DNA of 21,901 nt from Mnemiopsis leidyi (GCA_000226015.1 JH153811.1:20752-42652); one strand, 5' to 3'. Shown: positions 1 to 8,559, counted from the stretch's first letter. Notes: generated by a model not told the origin, from the letters alone. Translations and numbers: made by a program.

Positions 1-644
1 TAAAACCAATCATATAACTCCATTTGCATACCCTTAGCATACGGAAATGACCCGGTCTTTCACAATCTAACAAAATCTGAGCAACAGGCCAGNTTTAAAA
101 ATTTTCGGAATTTTCGCTAAAATTAGCTCTATCTATGAATCCAGACCATACAAAAAGCTTCCGAAAATTAATTATGAAAGCTAATTCATATAAAAATTTA
201 AAAAATTCTGCTTAAAAGGCTTTTTAAATCAATAAAATCGGTCAAACAGGTAAAAAGTTATGGTCGAATCAAAATTTTTGGATTAACACTATTTCTATTG
301 TAAAACGCGCAAAATCACGCATATTTTTGAACAACGACTGTATTTCTTTGAATCGAAATGTTACTGATTTAAGATGAAAGAAAGTATTTGTTTAGTAACA
401 TCCTTGTACGAATCTACACTTTCTAATCTTACATATCATATAATTTAACTTATAGAATCTATTATAGTGTGTGATCAATAAGATATAATTTAGTATTTAC
501 ATTACATTGTATATTTCAACGTTGAGTAAGCATTTACCAAGTGAACCAAATGCCGGTCCCAAACTGAAACTGAAAGGGACCCCTTAATTAAAAAAGGAAA
601 TGCTAAAACGTTAAGGGGGATGCTTAAACATTAAGGGTAACTGT
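1..644. other. AT-rich intergenic DNA
   Basis: I see no gene here. The stretch is AT-rich with many A and T runs and frequent stops in all frames. Position 93 is an unresolved base (n), the only one in the window. From about 560 the plus strand becomes G-rich (runs such as aaggggga) and leads into the degenerate repeat that follows. Confidence 0.6.
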
Positions 645-835
645 AGGGTACATTTGAGTTAATGGGTATCAATGATAAAGGTGGGGTCGGTTTCGGTTAT
701 TGTAGGACACACTTGATCTACCATCTACTGGGGTCCTGAGTGCATTTTGATTACTGTGGAGTATGTTTGGGTTACTTTAGAGTACGTTTGAGTTACTTGG
801 GTGAGTTTTGGTTACTGTTGTGTAGGACTTGGTTT
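645..835 (+). repeat. Degenerate ~21-bp minisatellite
   Basis: Six or so diverged copies of a unit close to TTTGRGTTACTGTRGAGTA follow one another. Recognisable cores are near 652 (TTTGAGTTAATG), 692 (TTTCGGTTATTG), 745 (TTTTGATTACTG), 766 (TTTGGGTTACTT), 788 (TTTGAGTTACTT) and 808 (TTTTGGTTACTG). The last three are spaced by about 21 bp and the earlier ones are less regular. The plus strand is rich in G and T. There is no sign of coding. Confidence 0.5.
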
Positions 836-955
836 CACGCGGTGATACCCTTACCAGGCGTTGCGCGGCTCTCTCTACGTTTCCCTGAGGTCCCCAGGCA
901 ATGATACCCGACTCTCGCAGCTCAAAGCTTTTGTTAGAACGATGAAGACTTGGTT
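836..955 (+). repeat. Partial third copy of the 1348/2082 inverted-repeat arm
   Basis: Two pieces match the arms at 1348-1430 and 2000-2082: GCGGTGATACCC near 840, and ATGATACCCGACTC followed by GCAGCTCAAAGCT and GTTAGAACGATGAAGAC at about 901-950. The match is imperfect and interrupted. I read it as debris of the same repeat family. Confidence 0.5.
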
Positions 956-1179
956 TCTACATTTGAACACCGGAGCTTAAATAATGAAACACAGCTCAGA
1001 TCGAGTAATATTATTTTTCAAAAAAATATACAACCGGTTTCGAGATGATACATAAAAATTTCACTATCTGACATTGGGTTGATTTTAAGCTAACATTCAA
1101 TTCCACAATATTCAATATTACGATTTGCGTTGTCGATCGCCAACCCTTGTTTTGTTACTTTCTGTATTACTCTTTGTTT

Positions 1180-1732
1180 GTAGGTTAATAACCTACTGTC
1201 GCGGCCATCACATAACTGGCCACGCTTGTGTTTCCAAGATTATATCCGTTAATTGTTTTAACGAAACCTTTGTGAGCTGTGAGTCGCGAGTAATTCTAAC
1301 CAGGTGCTTACGCCGCGCGCGGCGGCTGCTACACAGCTAGACTGGTGTTGTCGCGGTGATACCCGGCTCACACACCTAAAGCTGAACGTTTCTGGTTTCG
1401 TTAGAACGGTAGACGGATATAATCTCGGCAATATTATTATTAACTGTTAACACTCTAACAATAAAAATAAGATTTAGACAATTATATCAATATTCGTGTA
1501 CGAATACGACTGTCAACGGGCGATGTTGCTACACGTTGCATTATATGATTATATCCCTGCTGCCGCGGAGCGGCAGCCTCTGTGCTCCGCGCCGGCGCGC
1601 GGCCACGCCCCCCCCCTTTTTGAAAAGGGTCACAACGTGAGACAAGGGCGATGCGCGTCTAAAATTTCTTCGCCAGGCCAGATCAAATGCGTAAGAGCAC
1701 GTGATGGCCGCGACAGTAGGTTATCAATCTAC
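1180..1732. repeat. Inverted repeat, 32-bp arms (1180-1211 and 1701-1732)
   Basis: The left arm at 1180-1211 and the reverse complement of 1701-1732 agree at 30 of 32 positions, sharing AACCTACTGTCGCGGCCATC. The left arm starts with its own small palindrome, GTAGGTT-AAT-AACCTAC. The right arm contains a CACGTG at 1698-1703. The arms interleave with the longer 1348/2082 inverted repeat instead of nesting inside it, so at least two insertion or inversion events are needed. The enclosed ORFs have no start in good context and no recognisable product. Confidence 0.7.
1563..1590. repeat. GC-rich perfect hairpin
   Basis: CGCGGAGC at 1563-1570 and GCTCCGCG at 1583-1590 form a perfect 8-bp stem around a 12-nt loop. 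It sits in a short GC-rich island (about 1555-1620) within otherwise AT-rich DNA, inside the foldback element. Confidence 0.6.
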
Positions 1733-1803
1733 AAGTACAAGTACGACTGCGAACTGTTACTAATACTATATCAATATGAAAGATATTCATTTGCATTGTA
1801 GAT

Positions 1804-1871
1804 TTGTACGGCAGCGCGCGCCCTCCTGTCATTTTATTCCCATAGAATGAGGGTCGGACAAAGTTAGACAA
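1804..1871 (+). mobile_element. Tiny MITE-like element, copy 1 (68 bp)
   Basis: The sequence runs from TTGTACGGCAGCGCGCG to AAGTTAGACAA. It matches the copy at 2599-2674 (opposite strand) except for an 8-base gap (TTCGCTTC in the other copy) and a few substitutions. The ends are TTGT and ACAA. An 11-bp direct repeat, TCATTTGCATT, lies at 1787-1797 and 1872-1882, abutting the right end exactly but separated from the left end by six bases (GTAGAT). That is compatible with a target-site duplication plus a small rearrangement. Confidence 0.65.
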
Positions 1872-1882
1872 TCATTTGCATT

Positions 1883-2589
1883 AATGATAATGAATTCTTT
1901 TAGAGGAAAGCTAACTTTAGTGATAGTCCTAATCATAATCATTGTAAATGTAATGAGTTCGAATATCTGATCATTCTCACATTTCAATATTAACCGTTAA
2001 TTGACGAGATGATATCCGTCTACCGTTCGAACGAAACGTTCGTTCAGCTTTAGCTGCGTGAGTCGGGTATCACCGCGACAAACCGTTCGCGATCGCGTTA
2101 ACAATGAACAACAGAACACAGAACAGGGTCAATATGCTATGGTATTATGTCTAAACTCTACATAAATGGGCGATTGGCCGCTGACAAGACTAAAAGTAAA
2201 ACGAAATGATAAATTTTATTTGGTCCTTCACAATATAATTAAAGTCACTTCACACTTGAATAAAATCTCACGTTTATCACTTTTTCAATGCAATAGCATA
2301 AAATGTAATAATAATAAAATCAAGCTATCATTTTGATTCTGGCGGTCGACATGTAATAATAATTTACAATTACGCCATAAATTATCAATTCTGGGATTAG
2401 TCATTAGAATAAAAAAAATCACATTCACAAATCACACGCCACTTTAATTTGATCTGGTCTTACATTTGAATAAAACGTACAAAAAAGTACAGATATCAAT
2501 CAATTGAGAAAAATAAATTGTCTATGTGACATTTCCTCAATGATATTGAAACCATTTCGAACGATTATCTGTGTTTAACAACTTTGCAT
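1883..2589. other. AT-rich intergenic DNA
   Basis: Apart from the right arm of the foldback element (about 2000-2082), nothing coding is visible. The stretch contains several AATAAA motifs on the plus strand and, on the minus strand, AATAAA at 2215-2220 and ATTAAA at 2443-2448. Either could serve as poly(A) signal of the minus-strand gene ending at 2689, though both are well over 200 bp from the stop. Confidence 0.45.
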
Positions 2590-2598
2590 CAAAGATCT

Positions 2599-2674
2599 TT
2601 GTCTGACTTCGCCCGACCCTCATTCGAAGCGAATATGGGAATAAAATGACAGGAGGGTGCGCGCTGCCGTACAA
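2599..2674 (-). mobile_element. Tiny MITE-like element, copy 2 (76 bp) with 9-bp TSD
   Basis: Read on the minus strand the element runs TTGTACGGCAGCGCGC to AAGTCAGACAA. It is flanked exactly on both sides by the 9-bp direct repeat CAAAGATCT (2590-2598 and 2675-2683, plus strand). That is the signature of a transposition event. A 9-bp duplication is typical of Mutator-like elements (8-11 bp) and is also close to the 8 bp of hAT elements, but the inverted termini are only TTGT/ACAA. It landed beside the stop codon of the minus-strand gene (2689-2691), so it is in that gene's 3' UTR. Confidence 0.75.
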
Positions 2675-2688
2675 CAAAGATCTCTAAA

Positions 2689-3428
2689 TTAAACCAACAA
2701 TTCCAAATGCTCAATCATGTCTTTAGGGAACCGCAAATATCTGCAGTTTTTCATCACAACTCTCAAATCTTGAACCCCTGTTTTTGGCAATGTAGACTTA
2801 GCCCTCAAGTCACGGCGCAACCAACTCCTCTGCTTTTCCCTGACAGCTGTACGGTTTGTGTTCTGAGGCAATTTCAGCAACGCGCCGTGACCTAGTCGCA
2901 GGTAAATTTTCATCATGTCATCCAATTCCTCTTCGATCTGAGCATGGTCCTGAGGCTTGTCTATGGTAAGTGGGGCATGGTGCACCGAGTTATGGATTAT
3001 GTTTTGAGAGGAATTAACTTTGTCAGTGGTGAGACTTTGCACACGGCTTCTCCAATCAGCATGAAGCGAATGTCTTCGTTCGTTTTCTGAAGTGGCAAAT
3101 TTTCTCATAAAATGAAACAATTTAGCAAGGTTTAAATGATCACTAATAATGCGCAGGTATCGGTATTAGGGGTTAATTTAGTGCTATAACTGTTAATTTT
3201 GTAGTATTTTGATTCACAGCGATTGTATAAAACAAGAGCGTGAAACAAAACGTACTTTAAGAAGGGCAACTTACCATGAGCGACACTAGACTTTGAAAGT
3301 CGGTTGATATCAGGTAAAAGTGGGACCGAACTTCGCTGTTCGAATCCAAACCTGCTCCTGCGTGTTGGGGACTTGCCGCTTTGAATCTCCCTCATAGATT
3401 TCTCCCGAATCTCTTTCTGTCTGTCCGG
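2689..3428 (-). CDS. 3' part of an unrecognised gene (two exons seen)
   Basis: Two minus-strand exons join in phase. Exon 3275-3428 follows a good acceptor (cccactttcag) and ends at a consensus donor (CATG|GTAAGT). Exon 2689-3086 follows acceptor gccacttcag and ends in TAA. The splice makes a Glu codon (G|AA). Together they give about 183 residues: a basic, hydrophilic first part (PDRQKEIREKSMREIQ, then TRRSRFGFEQR) and a C-terminal part with an acidic segment (EEELDDMMKIYLRLG) and a basic one (REKQRSWLRRDLRAKS). I do not recognise the family. The first exon starts in phase 0 without an ATG, so the gene is 5'-incomplete. Upstream exons should lie above 3430, possibly beyond the MITE at 3527-3802. 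One weak option for a first exon is an ATG at 4183 (gccATGA) with a GTAACT donor shortly after. The acceptor at 3087 could instead be a few bases further upstream. Confidence 0.6.
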
Positions 3429-3526
3429 CTGAAAGTGGGTAAGTAACAAGTATTATGGAATATTATAACATTACGGTATAATCATATTTTAGCCTTTTAA
3501 ATATAAGTGCATTTTTACTCTTATAA

Positions 3527-3802
3527 GGGGTCGTTAATATTAAGTCAGTAAAAACACAGTATTTCACCAGATTTCTGAATCAGAATTTTTACTTGAAAAT
3601 TTTCCTCCTGATTTTGTAAAATTCTGATAAAAATTTTCAAAATAAATCAAAAATTTCAAAAAAAATCCTATAAATCCTAAAAATTTATGATGACATCATC
3701 AATTTCATCATTGACCAAGCCCCCCTCTCCCCCCCCTCGTCATCAATCGTCATCATTTGGAAACCCCCCCTGTTCGTTATGACGTCATATGTGAACGACC
3801 CC
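3527..3802. mobile_element. 276-bp MITE, PIF/Harbinger-like ends
   Basis: The ends are perfect inverted repeats, GGGGTCGTT at 3527-3535 and AACGACCCC at 3794-3802. They are flanked by TAA on both sides (3524-3526 and 3803-3805). A 3-bp TWA duplication with G-rich termini is the usual mark of PIF/Harbinger-derived MITEs; that family assignment is inference. The interior is AT-rich on the left (long A/T runs) and carries C-runs plus TGACATCATCA and TGACGTCAT motifs on the right. There is no ORF. It lies upstream of the last two visible exons of the minus-strand gene at 2689-3428. Confidence 0.6.
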
Positions 3803-3805
3803 TAA

Positions 3806-4265
3806 CTAGTTTTTGTCATTCTGTTTAAATCCAACCCGAAATGGGTTTATCGCAAATAATTAAGCTCTTCTTAATGATCAGTAAAAAAGTCCTGACAAAA
3901 ATTTTGATTGTATTAACAGTAACCATTATCACGGGAGCTTCAGGTTACAAAAAGTTCTTGCTTAGATCAAAGTCGTAAAATTGCTTTCAAATTCGTAAAA
4001 ATTTCCAGAAAAGAAAAGAGTCGAGTAACATTGCTGTATTCGAGTGACAGTACTTAAATAAGATGATCACAATTTAACTGCCAGAAGAGAGTCTGGTCAT
4101 GAATTTTCGTGAGTATACTCGCCTCGTAAATGTTTACTATTCATTAGTATAGTCATGAGTTTTCGAGTTACTAACAGAGTCATGGCAAGGTTTTATTCAG
4201 TTTAGATACAATTTCGCATTGTTAGATAGAATTTCACATTGTTTATCTTGGGTTTATGGTAAGAT
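3806..4265. other. Upstream region of the PARP-like gene
   Basis: This is AT-rich DNA without a clear exon. It must hold the promoter and 5' UTR of the plus-strand gene starting at 4266, unless further non-coding exons lie elsewhere. I see no strong TATA or CCAAT box. A near-consensus donor-like TATGGTAAGA lies immediately before the ATG at 4266. Confidence 0.4.
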
Positions 4266-6170
4266 ATGTTTAAAAGTTTGAGTTTAACGGCTAAAACCGC
4301 TAAAGAGATAGAAAAAGAGGCCAAGTCAATAGTGTTAAAAGATAATGCAGATGATGAGACGTTTCTAAACTACAAGGCAATTTGTCAGTCCATCTATCAA
4401 GATGCAGTTGAAGCGTACGACAATCAAGAAAGTTTGGGTGCTTTTTATAATTTCACTCTGTACCTTCACTTGACCGCCCAACTACCTAAAAAGTTTCAAA
4501 TAGAAGGTAATCAAGTAATTACATTGAATGCATTGTATACTTCAGTGAAAATTGCGTCAGTTAAAGCTTGTTTCCTAAGCTGAAGCTTGTTGAATGTTGA
4601 TAATAATAAAAACGTAACAACGTCAAGACTCTATTGTGTCAGGATGCCTGAAGATAATCATGAACATTGACAACTAATCTTAACTTAACTAATCTTAACT
4701 AACTAATCTTAACTAACTTAACTTAACTAACTTAACTAACTTATCTTAACTTAACTAACTTAACTAACTAATCTTAACTAACTAACTTAACTTAATTTAA
4801 CTAACTTAACTTAACTAACTTAACTTAACTAACTAATCTTAACTAACTAATCATAACTTAACTAATTTAACTAACCAATCTTAACTAACTAACTTAACTT
4901 AACTTAACTAACTTAACTTAACTAACTTAGCTTAACTAACTAATCTTAACTAGCTAATCTTAACTAGCTAATCTTATCTTAACTAACTTATCTTAACTAA
5001 CTTAACTTAACTAACTTAAATAACTAATCTTAACTTAACTAACTTAACTAACTTAACTAACTTAACTTAACTAACTAACTTAACTTAATTTAACTAACTT
5101 AACTTAACTAACTTAACTTAACTAACTAATCTTAACTAGCTAATCTTAACTTAACTAACTTAACTTAACTTATCTTAACTTAACTAACTTCTAGAGGGGG
5201 ACAAAGAAGAGTTCGCCGAAAATGTTGCAAATGAACTTAAAGAGGAAATTGACAACGACTTTGAAGCATGGGAAGACCTCGCCAAAGCTAAGCGGCACCC
5301 ACCACCACCATCAATACACAATAACCTTTCAGAGCCCGGACCTTCCTACCGTTATAACGATAGAGACTTGAATCACCGTCAGTACGGGCCATTAACAGTA
5401 AACAGTTTCATTACCTCAAAAAATAAAGGAAGAGCAGCAATGGAAAACAGTTCTATTACCCCGAGAAATAGAGGAAGAGCGACATCTCTACCAGAATCTT
5501 CGGGAAAACTACGATCTGATCCTATAATACCGAAAAACTATGAGCAGACACGGAGCAGGCCGGGCCTGGTCCTAGATTTCGGAGTCAATCCGCTCCTCAA
5601 GCGTCTCAAAATCAGGGAGTGTTGGATACACTAGCAGACGGTCAACACAAGATTGAGTTGAAGGACTTCGATCTCAGGGATATTAGCGATCCACTGTGTG
5701 ATTTGGTACAGAAGGCGCTGTCTTTATACAAAGGAGATTGTAAACATCCATCTTATGCACCATCTTATACACCGAAGCTGAAGGAGGTCAAAACTGTGGG
5801 AATAGTTGTAAATCGGGAAGCAAGTCGAAAGTACATGGACAGAAAGCTGGAATGTGAAAGGAATGGCGCTACATTTAAAGAGGTATACGCATATCACGGC
5901 ACTCCCGCTACAAATGTGGACAGTATTGTAAAATCGAACCTCGATCCAAACAAAACAAAAAGGATGGCGTGCGGATGGGGCTGTTACTTTTCCGAGTATC
6001 CCGAAGTAAGTCATGGTTACACTCAAAGTAGTATGTTCATATTCAGAGTTCTGTTAGTGGACGGAAAGTACACAAAAGTTTCCCCAGACGAAAAAAGAGG
6101 TGGTTATTGTCAGATGTTAGTTGTTGACGATAACTCTTATTTTAAACCTGAGTTCGTTCTTCACTTTTAG
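4266..6170 (+). CDS. PARP-family ADP-ribosyltransferase, two exons, frameshifted
   Basis: Exon 1 is 4266-4506 (ATG start, donor GAAG|GTAATC). Exon 2 is 5195-6170 (acceptor aacttctag, stop TAG). The junction makes Glu81 in phase and the product is about 404 residues. The C-terminal 100 residues are a PARP catalytic domain: AYHGTP supplies the NAD-binding His, GWGCYFSEYP the Tyr, and the C-terminal strand ends KPEFVLHF, as in YPEYLITF of PARP14-type enzymes. At the third triad position I align Gln or Met, not Glu, so mono-ADP-ribosylation or an inactive enzyme is expected. Residues about 1-110 are helical. The segment DNQESLGAFYNFTLYLHLT-x-QLPK resembles the USP8/AMSH dimerisation (MIT-like) domain; this is tentative. 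A proline/serine/arginine-rich linker follows. Exon 2 is not open in one frame: the upstream frame stops at 5632 and the catalytic frame opens only after a TGA at 5541-5543, so one base appears lost (or a -1 shift occurs) between 5544 and 5631. This may be a sequencing error or a real lesion. Confidence 0.8.
4672..5190 (+). repeat. Intronic TTAACTAAC-type array
   Basis: About 520 bp are built almost wholly from the words CTTAA, CTAA and ATCTTAA in irregular order. The plus strand has hardly any G (only in a few ttagct/ctagct variants). The array fills most of the PARP gene's intron (4507-5194) and runs right up to the acceptor tctag. Nearly every unit contains CTAAC or TTAAC, both matches to the metazoan branch-point consensus yUnAy. 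It is not a (TTAGGG)n-type telomere repeat. Confidence 0.9.
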
Positions 6171-6503
6171 AGAACATAGTCTTTCTTTCGCAGGCTCGAG
6201 CTGTTCAAAATTTGTTTAACCGGGCATTGAATTTAAATTAGGCTTAACTGAGCTCGACCAGCGTTTTATTTTGTTAGCTAGAATGAAGGCACATGTTGCA
6301 TTAGTGATTTTGAAAAGTGAACTTTATCAAAATGAACGGTGACACGTGTCACGATTACCTGTGACTCGGTTTTCAACGATATGATATTAGCAACTCAAAT
6401 TACGATATTCATACAATCGTAGCAGAACGATAAAGGTAAAACAATATGAAAATAACTTGAACTATGAGAAACGGTTTTTGTGGGAAGGATCAACATTTCA
6501 TTA
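6171..6503. other. Shared 3' region between convergent genes
   Basis: This 330-bp stretch separates the stop codons of the plus-strand PARP-like gene (6170) and the minus-strand gene (6504). It contains the minus-strand poly(A) signal at 6267-6272 but no canonical AATAAA for the plus-strand gene, whose transcript probably reads into its neighbour. Confidence 0.5.
6267..6272 (-). terminator. Poly(A) signal AATAAA, minus strand
   Basis: On the minus strand AACAAAATAAAACGC contains AATAAA about 235 nt beyond the proposed stop codon at 6504. It lies only about 100 nt past the end of the convergent PARP-like gene, so 3' UTRs may overlap. Confidence 0.5.
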
Positions 6504-8381
6504 TTATATCATGCGACTGCTACATTGACAACGCGACTAGAAGACAGGGACAATAACTATCAAGGAACGTTTCTAATGACATTCAAATTTGTGACTCGGC
6601 CCCAGATATACTGTTATCCATTTTTTCCGAATTATCTAGGGATAATTTACCTTGAGATACAAAAATGTGCTATCTTCCTTGAGTTTTTCAGAAGAAGATA
6701 TCTGCCTCCGAGCTCCACTTTGAGCTTGAGCACGATCTGCCTCGTTGGTGAAGTAACGGTTGAGATTGTACACCAGCTTCATCTTATCTTCGTATCTGAA
6801 CCTGTCGTTCCTTTGAAGTGTCTTTAACATAACCTGAGAGTGGAATAAATGTCACGCGTGTTTCTGTTACTTCGTCACGCGTTACATGTTAGATCAGCAA
6901 ACTGGTTCTGTATTCAGCTGAGTGGACTGTAAATATCACAAAGATAGAGATATGATGCAGATATTTGACTGCCTTATAAATGATATCCTATGACCAGAAA
7001 GACCTAAAACTTAAAAAACTAGAAACTCCACGGTACAATGTACATACTTGAGTGAGAAACCTCAGTTTGTCGATGTCGTAAGAGTCCGCAAGTTTAAGCC
7101 TATCAACAACTTTCTTTAACTCTTCGTCACTTTTGGTTGGACATTTGGTAGAGGGTCTACCGGTCTCCTTTCTTTCCTCTGCAACTCCAGCATCTGGAGG
7201 GTATGAATACTATTTATTTTGCTGTTGAATATGTATAGTGTATCAAGTATGTATAGTGTATACAGATGTATAGTGTATAAAGTCCCTTGGTATATTAACA
7301 AAGATTCAGATTAACTAAATATAGAACAAATTAAAAATTAAATACCTCTCAAAACAAAGCTCGTTACAGCTTAAGTACATACACAAGTACATTGACTATA
7401 ACATCTGTGTGTCGAGATATAATTTAACTCGTACCTTAAACCTAAGGGCGAATAAGAGCCATGCTTTAAGTTTAAATCACCTACCGATGATTTCATCAGT
7501 AGCAGAGCCGTTAGGAGCCGACAGTTTGAGAGAAGCTTGACTTTCCACCGGAACAGAGTTCGAGCTGTCCTGAACTGTCAGATCTGTGGAGGTTGTCGCC
7601 ACAATGTCTATCGTGGAGCCCAGCGACATCTCTGACGGATGAAAAGCATTTGCTTCTATTCGCAAGTACCGGGGACCAGCGTGGTTGGACTCCTCCGAAT
7701 CTGCGTGGCTGACGGAGAAAACTGAAAGTTCAGGGTTACCGCGGAACTGAGTTGCAACATGAGAAAAATTTTAAACCGTAACTATGAAAATAATTGCACG
7801 TCTTCACTAAAAGTCACATTTTTTTATTCCGAGTCATAATTGCAATTGCCTCCCCGGCACAACGCAACCGCCAAACACAATAAAATTGAAAGTACAATAA
7901 AGCGCTATTTCTCAAAGCCTTATTCCAGCCCAGCTGAAATTTACTAAACATACATGCTGAAGCTAAAGCTACCTTGCTACTTCATCTTCAATGTTTTCGA
8001 CACTGTTGCTTTGGAAAGCAAGTTCAGTCAGTTGAGTCAGCAGTCCGTTCACATATCTTTCTTGAGAAAGGTTTATCATCCTTCCTTTTAACTCCGCTTG
8101 ATCCAGCGAAATCGAATGGAGGCTCTTCTGTAAGTGTATTATATCTTCAGGCGAATTGATTCACGGTAAAGGTGATTATTATAGATTACTGATTAAATAA
8201 TTAAGCAAAAAGAGAATGTAGAATTTGTCATAATCAATCAAATATGGTTTACTTTCTTCTCTCTATCAAGAAAGTCGTTAAGAGTTTTGTTTTCTTTTGC
8301 TAGGTTAGCGTTTTTATGACACATAGTTCGAAATCTATGCGAGTGTTCTTTCTCAAGATGGTTTATGACTCGGTCTTCCAT
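6504..8381 (-). CDS. Unrecognised five- or six-exon helical protein
   Basis: Exons on the minus strand are 8253-8381, 7973-8127, 7485-7708, 7048-7193, 6651-6833 and possibly 6504-6536. All five introns are GT-AG, 114 to 291 bp, and the phases (0, 2, 1, 0, 0) keep one frame throughout. The start has an excellent Kozak context (gccATGG) and an in-frame TAA 15 nt upstream. The product is 289 residues with the last small exon (acceptor ctgtcttctag), or 283 if the last intron is retained (stop at 6636). Residues 1-70 are charged and probably coiled-coil (HLEKEHSHRFR, KENKTLNDFLDREKKK). About 95-185 is Ser/Thr/acid-rich and probably disordered. About 190-279 is helical and basic, with DSYDIDKLRFLTQ and LQRNDRFRYEDKMKLVYNL. 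There is no signal peptide, membrane segment or catalytic motif. I cannot name the family. The helix-linker-helix layout suggests a cytoplasmic scaffold or cytoskeletal protein, but that is inference. Confidence 0.85.
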
Positions 8382-8559
8382 GGCTAAATGAGATTTCAAC
8401 TTTTAATAATGCGATTGTGGAGGTACTAGAGTTTTAAAACTAAATCCATAGATTTAGACGATGTAAATGCCAAAGCGAAAATTTCAGCATCAAACAGCTT
8501 GAAACATGAACATAACACATCGTTGCTTAGACACCTGCATAGGTTCAAGTTCCTATGGC
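8382..8559 (-). promoter_or_regulatory. 5' region of the 6.5-8.4 kb gene
   Basis: The stretch directly upstream of the minus-strand ATG at 8381 must contain its 5' UTR and core promoter. I see no TATA box. It ends where the TTGGCGCCAA-rich repeat begins, so the promoter is compact or overlaps that repeat. Confidence 0.3.

Larger units (their letters stand above)
1348..2082. mobile_element. Foldback-type element with ~80-bp inverted arms
   Basis: The arm at 1348 to about 1430 starts TTGTCGCGGTGATACCC. It matches the reverse complement of about 2000-2082, which starts TTGTCGCGGTGATACCC and continues through GCTAAAGCTGAACG and GAACGGTAGACGGATAT, with a few substitutions and one four-base indel. 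The enclosed 570 bp hold part of another inverted repeat, a GC hairpin at 1563-1590 and one copy of a smaller element. No transposase ORF is visible, so this would be a non-autonomous foldback or MITE-like element. I could not identify a clean target-site duplication. Confidence 0.6.

Noticed and set aside
1125..1871. ORFs of 62-101 codons within the foldback region, two sharing the peptide CRLITYCRGHH
   Set aside because: The shared peptide is just the 32-bp inverted repeat read from both arms; starts are not in good context and there is no family match.
4672..5190. Interstitial telomere repeat
   Set aside because: The words CTTAA/CTAA lack the G-run of TTAGGG-type telomeres and the order is irregular.
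5532..5538. GAAAAAC as a -1 ribosomal slippery site explaining the PARP frame break
   Set aside because: It is not a canonical X XXY YYZ heptamer, and a shift there would run into TGA at 5541.
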